DNA of 64,000 bases from Pohlia nutans (taxonomy: Eukaryota; Streptophyta; Bryopsida; Bryales; Mniaceae): positions 7,210,001 to 7,274,000 of the forward strand of contig CM040103.1 of assembly GCA_022496805.1 (NCBI GenBank), given 5' to 3'. Of the stretch, positions 55,965-64,000 are shown piece after piece (positions within the stretch are counted from its first letter, which is position 1; the number at the start of each line of letters is the position of its first letter). Position numbers and translations under genes: made by a program. The notes below the pieces were generated by a model, which was given only the letters and a program-made list of their open reading frames with translations, made no database searches and was not told the origin of the DNA.

Positions 55965-56105
55965 GGTTGGTTGGGGAAGGACGTTTGTGTTACAATTATA
56001 CGGTCCGAGTTCGATTCCCATTGAGTTCGTCTGAGCGTTTGATGTGATGTACATGACTTGGTGCTGCTAGTGAGTTTATCATAGGCAGAAAAATTGTACC
56101 AACCA
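55965..56105 (+). mobile_element. Possible tRNA-derived SINE
   Basis: A GGTTGGTTGGGGAAGG segment is followed about 35 bp later by CCGAGTTCGATTCCC, a good B-box match for RNA polymerase III. The 3' boundary is uncertain. Confidence 0.4.
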
Positions 56106-56324
56106 ACCGGCCCCTACCCGCCTTCCTGAGTATTTTGGTAACCCAAAATTAAGACCCGTGCACTAAAATGATTCCCCAAAATTGTTACATCTTAGATCGA
56201 TATGAAATTTTTACACAAACAAGACTAGTGTATGCATCTTTCTAGAAAATTTCATTAACATTAGACACTGGAGCGTTACTTGTTACTGAAATGCCCTCAA
56301 TCTGGCCCCAAGTATAAAGTGGGC

Positions 56325-56560
56325 CTAAGGTGGCGTATTGGTAATAAAAGGTGGCGTATTGGTAATAAAAAGTGGCGGTTTTGACCTTACCGTATGTTTT
56401 GTGATGTGAACAGGGTAGCTGAAAGACCCCGAAATCATGTCTGTGTGAACAAGGCACCTAAAAAATCCCCATATCATCCCCGTGTGAACAGGGTATTTAA
56501 AAAATCCCGAAAACACCCCCGTGTGAACAGGCCATCCGGAAAATCCCGAAATCATCCTTG
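56325..56560. repeat. Two minisatellites upstream of the METTL16 gene
   Basis: GGTGGCGTATTGGTAATAAA occurs twice in tandem at 56330-56372. About four copies of a 35-40 bp unit containing CCGTGTGAACAGGG and AAAATCCCGAAA follow at 56402-56560. Confidence 0.85.
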
Positions 56561-56959
56561 TGTGAAGCCATGGACCTGGATCTCTGCAGCAATGAGCGAC
56601 CTCACAAAATCCCTGCTGCCGACGATCTTTCTTCAGGGAATTGGATCTACGACGTGCTTCTCGCATGCCTCATCACTCCACTCGCTCCGGTTTGAATTTT
56701 TTTTTGTTTTTTTTTGGCACGAATTGAACACTCCGCTTTGATTTGAAACGGAGGCTTGGCGTGCCCGAATTCGCGCACAATACAACCAACGGCGCACTCA
56801 ACTCCGCTTCCGCACAACTTCCTTGCATCGCCGATGATGAGCAGGCACGCTTTCTCTGGAACCCGTTGCTCCCGAATTCGAGGAAGATTGCAATAGTATC
56901 TCTTTCCCAAATCAAGCGTCGTCGTCACAACAGTGCAATGACATTTTCCTTCCTCCTCG

Positions 56960-57372
56960 TTAGGGTTTTTGGAGATTGAAACCATGAAAACGAAGATACA
57001 TCGTGACAGTCTCAGAACAGTGAACTGTTATTAATTTTCATGCGTTTGAAGCTGGCGTGATGTTTAGGGTTTTAGGAAATTCTCATTGATTGAAAGAAAC
57101 GATCTAAAAATGATGCATCCTTTGAGCTTCGTCGTCGTTCCAGAACAGGACACTATTTCTTTTTTAGGTTTTATTTGCATCATCCATTGTGAGTGTGGTC
57201 GAGATTAGGGTTTGGAGCTTCTCATGGAAAAGAATATGCAGCGTCGTCGCCGTTTCCAAGGCAGTCTCAGAACAGTGAAATATTATTTTTGATCCAGGTG
57301 TCTGGGTGGCCAGCTGAGCGGATGTGAGTATGGTGTAGGGTTTAGGGTTTAGGGTTTCTGGAGATTGAAGCT
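56960..57372 (+). promoter_or_regulatory. METTL16 leader with telo-box and repeated start region
   Basis: The real start context (GGAGATTGAAGCTATGGAG after an AGGGTTTAGGGTTTAGGG run at 57334-57353) has two imperfect copies upstream, at about 56960-57035 and 57205-57292. Each has an AGGGTTT motif, a GGAG element, an ATG and the tail CAGTCTCAGAACAGTGAA. Their ATGs (56984 and 57224) open frames of 16 and 22 codons that end before the main start, so they would act as upstream ORFs if transcribed. Confidence 0.6.
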
Positions 57373-60300
57373 ATGGAGAAAAAGATGCATCCTCGTAATA
57401 AGTATGCAGAGAAGCCGCCGGATTTTGATCTGCTGGCGGGGTTGTACCCGGAGTTCAAAGAGTACGTGACTTATGGTGGCAATCAGAGACCACGGATCGA
57501 CTGGACGGATTTCAACGCCACCCGGGAGCTTACACGGTCGCTTCTTCATCACGACTACGGGATTTCTTGGTGAGTCATGGATTTATGTATCGTCAGGGTT
57601 TAGGGTTTAAGACTACTTTTTAAATGGTGGATTGTGAACTTGGAATGGCGAGATTTGGATTCTCTCCTCGTCGGAAATCATTCTTCTTGATTCTTCAATT
57701 ACGATAATGCTCTCAGAAACTTTGCGCATTGGAGGTTAACCCTTAATGGACCAAGAAGCCCGAACTGGGCCTCATGTTTTTTTTAGCATTTTTGAGCAAG
57801 TCCTATGTGGACTTCCTTTACTTCAAATTTATTTGTGTTTCGACCAATACGTACGATGTTCTTCACTGATTCCGGTGATAGAAAACTTGACCTCATCTGA
57901 ATTATATTTTTTACAGTATGATCGATTGAATTTGTCAGTATGGAACCATGAATCCTTGGTCCTTTAGGGGCTAAGCAAACCTGTTTTGGCTCACAATTTG
58001 TGGCGTTTGTTTGTAGGTGGATTCCGGATGGGCAGCTTTGTCCTGCCGTCACCAACCGCGCAAATTATATTCATTGGATTGAGGACTTGCTTGCCTTGGC
58101 TCCTGCGCCGTGGCACAGTTCTGGCGCTCATCAAGTGGCTGGCATTGACATAGGCACGGGGGCGAATTGCATCTATCCGTTACTAGGTGCTTCGTTGCAT
58201 GGCTGGAGGTTCATTGGTACAGGTAATCTGTCCACACCATTGTGTACCCTAATGCCGAGTAGTGTTGTGCATCACTGTAATGATACTCCCTCCGTCCCAA
58301 AGTTATTGTCCAACTTGTTTGCTTGGTATTTCTTTGAGCCAATTTCATTGATCATATTGTAAGAAACATGATTAAAAAAGGTTCCAAATTATGTCACTAG
58401 AATGATTGAAGAACATTGCATGTGTTCATTGCAACCTAAATAAAATCAGCCACAAGGAAGTATTTTTTGACCTACTTAAAAAAGCACTTTCAAACATGAC
58501 TTTCAAACATGACAATAACTTTGGGACGGAGGGAGTATGTGATAGATTGTTTTTGTGTCGTGAGGATTTGCAGCATCTCTGTAGCACTAGGCTGCAAGTT
58601 TCACTACTGGTAATCCTATTGTTGAAGAGTGCAAGTTCTGTTTTTAAGGGATTTTTTTTTCTTGCGAGAGTTTTCAGGCCTTGTTGTTGGCTGCGCAGAC
58701 ATTACATCCGTTGCGTTGGAGTGGGCCAAGTGGAATGTTGAGTCAAATCCTCACTTGTCAGCGTTAATTGAGGTTCGGAATGCGGTTCTGGACAGTGATT
58801 CGAGTTGGGATGACAAAGAAGCAAGCATTTCTGCACTTGACCCTGCTCTTCCACCTTCAGAACACGAGTCAGTTGTCGAAGAGACACAGGATTCCCAGTC
58901 TTTGGAAAAAGAATTAGTCATGGACTCTCTAGCTGTGGGCTCTCAAGGACCTTCTGGAGTTTTCACTGATGAGATTGAGTGTAGTTCTGAATGTAGTCCA
59001 GAGAAAGTGCCATCGGAGCTGACAACCCCATCCATGGTAGGCAACGAGACTGGGAATAATTATGAGCCTCCAAGCAATGCACCTGGAAATAATATGAATC
59101 CAGGTGAGAGGAGGCTAGGTGTGCTTGTAGGGGTCGTGCGTGAGGGGGAGAGGTTTGATTTCTGCATGTGCAATCCTCCTTTTTTCGCAAGCATGGAAGA
59201 GGCCGGCTTGAACCCTCGTACAGCGTGCGGAGGAACTGAGGCAGAAATGATATGCCCTGGGGGAGAGGAGGCGTTTGTGGCGCATATCATTGCCGACAGT
59301 GCACAGCTGAAGCATGTGATTCAGTGCGTACCATTCTATTTGATCGTGTGATTGTCCAATTGGACGTAGATTCAGCTCGTTGCATCGCTTCGTATTTTCA
59401 TCACATTTTTTCTTTCCTGCATTTGTGATGGCAGTTCCTTTTCGTGATTTTAGTTTCGAGCTGATTATTGCGGGTGTTCTGAGGAGAAACACAGACTGAG
59501 GGGTACTTCATTTTGTTGTCCAGCAGAGTTATGTTTACAGTGTAAATTCAAGAAGCTGACGATTGGTTATTTTTATGTGCTTTTTTTGCAGCTGGTTTAC
59601 CACAATGGTGGGACGCAAAGTGACTCTCAAGGGGTTGACAGCGCAGCTGTGGGCATTGGGAGCAGCAGCGGTTCGCACAACGGAGTTTGTGCAGGGCCGC
59701 ACCTCGCGGTGGGGCCTCGCTTGGTCTTTCACCCCTCCTCCCACAGCTGCATTGAAGAAGAAGAACCCTGGTGTCTCGAATATTAAGAGTAACCATTCTT
59801 TCATGCTGGAGGTAAATTGGTGGCCAAATTATTCTTCAAATGCATGCAGTTCCTGCTTTCGTTTTCCATAGACAATGGCCCATTTTCTTCTTACATATTC
59901 TTTTGGTTGTCACAAAAGCAACAAGATATTCTCTGGCATGCTTTTCCGTTAAGAAACATAGCCACATCCATGAAATCATAGCCTTGTTACTGCCGTACGT
60001 GCGCTGACAGGGAACTAGCTACTGTTCAAAACTAACTTATTTTTTCCTCAGGGCCTTGGTCGAGGATACAGTGCAGTAGATGTGCTGCAAGGTCTAGCGT
60101 CACAGCTGCAAACACTTGGTGCTTTGTGCACCGTCAGCCTACCGGACTTCTCCATCTCTGTAAGCTTTTCCCCGTTCCTTGCCCTGTGATAGCATCTTCA
60201 TCATTCAAGTTCATTCAACAAAATGCTGCTGAATGTGAAATCGGGTTGGTAATGCTGTCCAAAGTAGGCTCTATATTACCTAAGCAAGGAAAGCGAATAT

Positions 60301-61305
60301 TGTGTTTCTAAGTCCTATCTATGTCCAACTGTTTATAGTATTTGCCTTTTGACGATGAAAAATTCGTCATGAACCACAGCTCTGGTTGTCAGTGCTGGTG
60401 TTGACATTGTTGGAATCTTCCATAGGGTATTCTTCCCGACAATTACGATGCAGGCGAGGTTCATAACGAGGACGTTCTTGGAAAGAGAAAAAGAGGGAAA
60501 GTAGAAGAAACAACTTGTCAAATTGTAACGTCCTCAAATGGTGCTAGAAACGGTCAAAGTCGTTCATTTAAGGCCTGGGTAAGTGTAATTCGTAACCAGA
60601 TTTGTGTGTCTATTTTGGTAGAGTGATGTTAGCTTTGGGGTGGAATTAGCTAGTAAGATATCCAAGCTCGATGGTGGCTCTCAATTTATTTGGAAGAAGG
60701 AACTTGTTGCTGACCTTAAGTTGTGTGGCAGGTTTTCCAGCAAGCACCTGGGTCTCTGCTAGTGAAGGCTTCTCTAAGCAAGGGTAGCAACCACGGTAAA
60801 ATTCTAACTCTAAACCCCTAAAGGAGCAAGTATTTATGGATGTAAAATGACAAATTCAATCGATCATATTGTGAAAAATATAAGTCAGATGGGACCAAAT
60901 TTTATATCAACAGAATCAGTGAAGAACATTGCATGTGTCGGTCAAAAATAAATTTTAACAAAATAAAGCTCACATAGAATACTGCTAAAAACAACACGAG
61001 GTCCAATTTGGCCTTCTTGGTCCTTTAGGGGTTAATTTGGTGGCATGAGTGAGCTTTTTGTAGTGGGACAGAAAAAACAAACTGAACTCAGCAGAGTCAT
61101 AACTAACGACGGGAAGAGGAGTACAAGCACCTGAAGATGGGATAAGCTCCTAATCATAAAGCATGTAATGATGTCCATGTGTCAGTTCGGAGATGCAACC
61201 TGATAGATCTTTGCAAATGGATTTGCAGGAGCTACTTTTGCAGACTTGTTTGAACAAGTGGAGCTATCCCTGAAGCAACGGTTTCTATCCAAGGCACAGA
61301 AGTAG
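57373..61305 (+). CDS. FIO1: METTL16/FIONA1-type RNA N6-adenosine methyltransferase
   Basis: Eight exons join in frame: 57373-57569, 58017-58222, 58699-59323, 59592-59811, 60052-60159, 60426-60578, 60732-60795 and 61229-61305, giving 549 residues. Family blocks in order are KYAEKPPDFDLLA, IDWTDFNATRELT, WWIPDGQLCPAV-NR, the S-adenosylmethionine site GIDIGTGANCIYPLLGA, NPPF at residues 293-296, CPGGEEAFV and TTMVGRKVTLKGL. METTL16 enzymes methylate U6 snRNA and structured mRNAs, in the nucleus; the Arabidopsis homologue FIO1 affects splicing and flowering. About 100 acidic, S/E-rich residues separate the methyl-donor fold from NPPF. Introns 1, 2 and 7 each hold a MITE. No damage is seen. Confidence 0.95.
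57736..57974. mobile_element. AAAGGACCAAG-family MITE in METTL16 intron 1
   Basis: The left edge is TTAA-CCCTTAATGGACCAAG and the right edge is CCTTGGTCCTTTAGGGG-CTAA, so the right TTAA has one change. The interior matches the copies at 42626 and 60811. Confidence 0.85.
58286..58535. mobile_element. Stowaway (Tc1/mariner) MITE in METTL16 intron 2
   Basis: The terminus CTCCCTCCGTCCCAAAGTTA and its inverse enclose 250 bp flanked by TA on both sides. This is the known Stowaway end and target site. Confidence 0.93.
60811..61035. mobile_element. AAAGGACCAAG-family MITE in METTL16 intron 7
   Basis: The left edge is TAAA-CCCCTAAAGGAGCAAG and the right edge is CTTGGTCCTTTAGGGG-TTAA. It lies in the opposite internal orientation to the copy in intron 1. 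Confidence 0.85.
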
Positions 61306-62367
61306 GATTTGTACGTCAATCAACGTTCCATTCAATCTGTACAGCACTCAATCAAGTGCATAAATCGGGTAATTTGGGAATCTGCTCTTGATGGCTGTGA
61401 TTCATTGAAATTTGTCGCCTCTACCGACGATCATGCCACTTTGTGATCATAGTTTCACCATCAAGAAATTGTGCACTCAAATCTTCAAACCAACAAGGAA
61501 GACGATCAATGGTTTCGTGCATCATACAGATTCAATCAGCAACCGACGAGGTCACACTCAGAGGTACAAACAATTTTGTTCTGAATTCCTTAGATCAGTC
61601 ACCTGAGTGTAGATCAATCCCCAATTTGATAGATTTCTCGTCTGATCTAGTCTTGCGACTAGATGAATTATCTTTCTATTCCCTAAAGCAAGTAGCTTTA
61701 GATTATAACTTTTTACTTATGAAATAGTGTTTTACTGGCAAAGTTTGTGGTATCACTGCAACATGGCTAGTATTAGTACTATGTAAATATGTGCATATCC
61801 AATAAGAAGTTATAACGTTTTTTAGGAGGGAACACTAAATAGAATGAAGAGTGTAGTTGCCAGACTTCTTGAAACTCGCAACACAAACACTTCCGTGTTG
61901 TTTAGTTTGTGGCTCAAGAAAGAGTCCCGTGAGGAATTGAACATTCCAAGAGCTAACCTGGTTCCACTTCACTTTAGACATGGCCCAAGCTCAAGGGGGT
62001 TTGAGGGTCCTAACCAAAAGAGCTCTAAGTTTCAATTTTGAATTTGAATCTATTTATGGATATTCAAGCTCCATTTATGGCTCATGTCTAAAGCTTCCAG
62101 GAACGCAGGATGCCCAGCTCACAACGATTGATGCAGTGAAGACCTCACTGGTATGAAGGAGGTGTGCAAACTGCTGCTTGGTGGGCTGACGTAAAATTGT
62201 TCAAGCACACCAACTGGAGCTTCATGTTGCATGGAATCAGAAAGAGTTTCATGGGATGCCCAGGCAAGTGCAGAAAGCAACAACGTATAAACTACCGCTT
62301 AGCAATTCACAGCAAAACAAAGCTTGGCGATATACCAACCAACAAAAGGTTACAATGTATGGTTCTT
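61306..62367. other. 3' flank of METTL16, no further gene seen
   Basis: The left part is presumably the 3' untranslated region. Frames at 61412-61727 and 62164-62412 are short and carry no domain. Confidence 0.35.
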
Positions 62368-62685
62368 TTAACCCCTAAACGTACCGATCCTTTGAACACA
62401 AGTAGATGCTAGCCTCAAAGATAGATATTAGCATGGCTTAGATGTACATGAGGTGTACATGAGAGGACCATTGCAAACATAAAATCTACTTGACATACTT
62501 GCAATTGGAGGCCTCTCCAATATTATGAACAACTCATCATAAGAGAACTATTGTGATTAGTAGAGGATTTAATAGTCTTGCAAAGGTGATTTGGATGAAA
62601 GTCATCCGAAATTGTATGAAAAAGTTGCAAGGCTTTGAATCTGTTCGTGATCCAGTTTCTGGATGCTGGGACTTTTAGGGGTTAA
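62368..62685. mobile_element. TTAA-bounded MITE with TIR CCCCTAAACGTACC
   Basis: The left edge is TTAA-CCCCTAAACGTACCG and the right edge is GGGACTTTTAGGGG-TTAA. The element is 318 bp and non-coding. Confidence 0.75.
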
Positions 62686-62826
62686 AAAGGATCACGATTG
62701 CATCTCATTCTCTTGTAATGCATTTGCTATAGATTTTTGGTGTTTGGGTTGAAATTTGGTGGGTCATTGTTGGTAAGGTGGTGGTGGAGGGTTGCTTAGG
62801 TTGCGAAGGGTTGTTGCATGCCCTAT

Positions 62827-63128
62827 GAGCATCTCCACTAGCAATGATACTGCTCTGGCGATGGAAAAATGGATGAGATTGGGTTGGTGAACAATTTATT
62901 TGGCCTGTGATACTAGATAATCCACTCAAAATCAAGGCCCTCAAAATCACTTCTAGTGTATCTCCTTTTCTTAATTGCAAATCATAATTGCACAATCCAT
63001 GCGTGGTGATTGGTGAGTGGTTCATTTACTATATTCAAGAGTCTAATTGAGTGATGGTGGAGAAATTACATGGTGAGATCTAACTTTTGACCTTCAAAGT
63101 GCAATCTAGAGTGCTAGTGGAGGTGCTC
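62827..63128. mobile_element. PIF/Harbinger-like MITE
   Basis: GAGCATCTCCACTAGCA at the left and TGCTAGTGGAGGTGCTC at the right are inverted, 302 bp apart. The flanking trinucleotides are TAT and TAA, so the target duplication is imperfect. The ends resemble plant Tourist-like elements. Confidence 0.65.
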
Positions 63129-64000
63129 TAAGTAAGAACACAAGGTTGGTAATTCCTATTTCTTGTCCAAATAGAAGATGCTAGGTTTGACACTATGAAT
63201 TTAAAAAAGAACTCCTGATATATTATTTAAGGGGACAAATTTGGTTTGTAATTCCTATTTGATCGACATTGAACACATGCCAATTCATTCTCTAGATTGC
63301 ATTTGAATTCTTATTCAATTTTGTCTTGTTTTGGAATGACAACAACTAGCATAGTTGAATACAGTCAATTTACAATAAGTTGGCTTTTTCCCAACTTGGA
63401 ACATTGGTTTCAACTTTGAGCCCAAACAAGGAACCAATTGGCTTTTTGCACTTCAATTGTTGCTAAAATGTGTTTGGTTTCACTATTGGGTGCTTTTTGT
63501 CCTAAGTCAAAACACTTGGAAAATGGTTTTAATTGAATTGAATGCATGTGTCTAAAATTGGTTTAAGTCTCTACAGCCTAGGCAGTCACTGAGGATGTGT
63601 AAAGTATAACAGCATAAACTTCTAAAGAAGCTGAGCTTGATTTTGCGAGATGGATTTTTATAAATCCATTATGCATCTTTTCAGAAAGCCCATTACAATT
63701 GAAATTTGAAAAGGCCTCCAAATTCCATCATATACAAGATCAAATACATCAAATACATCATTATATATTATGTGTTTCTTACTACTTTTAAGCAATTCTC
63801 TTCGGAGGAATGCATATATATATTGTTGTAGCTTCAAAACTTGAAGTGTGATTGGACTTGATTGAATGCATGCATAGGTCAAGGTGTGTATAAAAACTAT
63901 ATTGAATACTTATAGAAATTTTATGGAAGTGTAGATTTGTTGGTTCAAAATCTCAGAAAATGCAAGTACTACTTACAATCTTTTCAATTGCAGGAAATCC
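63129..64000. other. AT-rich sequence to window end, no gene seen
   Basis: No reading frame with coding character and no clear repeat could be supported. Confidence 0.35.

Noticed and set aside
56647..56985. 112-residue minus-strand frame upstream of METTL16
   Set aside because: No domain or splice signal; it overlaps plus-strand leader-like sequence with the repeated AGGGTTT/ATG pattern.

Overview
The window is nuclear DNA of a plant, and nothing in it is bacterial or organellar. The evidence is spliced genes with GT-AG introns, a CACTA-type DNA transposase, a Ty1/copia polymerase, a Stowaway element with the common plant terminus, telomere-type TTTAGGG motifs and plant-type housekeeping genes. 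I cannot fix the lineage from sequence alone.

The left half (1 to about 34 kb) is transposon-rich. From 520 to 8,430 there are CpG-rich arrays built on the palindrome CCGTCCANNTGGACGG, mixed with short telomere-like runs. They flank an 875-codon reading frame for an uncharacterised coiled-coil/RING-finger protein that is cut by one in-frame TAG. From 8,551 to 20,732 lies a 5'-truncated CACTA transposon. Its transposase reads in frame across three exons separated by introns of about 3.6 and 4.0 kb, and both introns are full of smaller elements. Its 3' terminus abuts a CCGG-rich broken reading frame (20,733 to 21,948). A complete non-autonomous CACTA element with a TAG target-site duplication occupies 26,844 to 28,704. 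A copia fragment with only reverse transcriptase and RNase H is at 29,532 to 31,574, followed by a three-exon fragment of a PDI-like (PDIL5-4 type) gene.

The right half holds the host genes. An unnamed five-exon minus-strand gene (38,106 to 35,046) has two 50-residue-spaced internal repeats. A two-transmembrane chloroplast protein gene (43,177 to 41,967) is preceded, only 46 bp upstream, by a LYRM2-like gene (44,113 to 43,224) on the same strand. The decapping activator PAT1 (50,930 to 47,205, eight exons) follows. The METTL16/FIO1-type RNA m6A methyltransferase (57,373 to 61,305, eight exons) runs on the plus strand. PAT1 and METTL16 both act in mRNA metabolism, but I see no sign that the neighbourhood is functional rather than accidental.

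Most introns and spacers carry small elements. The most coherent group is a set of MITE families with different inner sequences that share the edge TTAA-CCCYTWAA and end in TTAA. In one case an element is inserted into another exactly at a single TTAA, which fits piggyBac-like target choice. Other small elements are a Stowaway MITE, a CACTA-derived MITE, foldback elements, tRNA-related SINE-like units and a retroposon family with a CTAT tail. All exon structures come from reading frames, splice motifs and remembered family patterns; nothing was aligned or searched.
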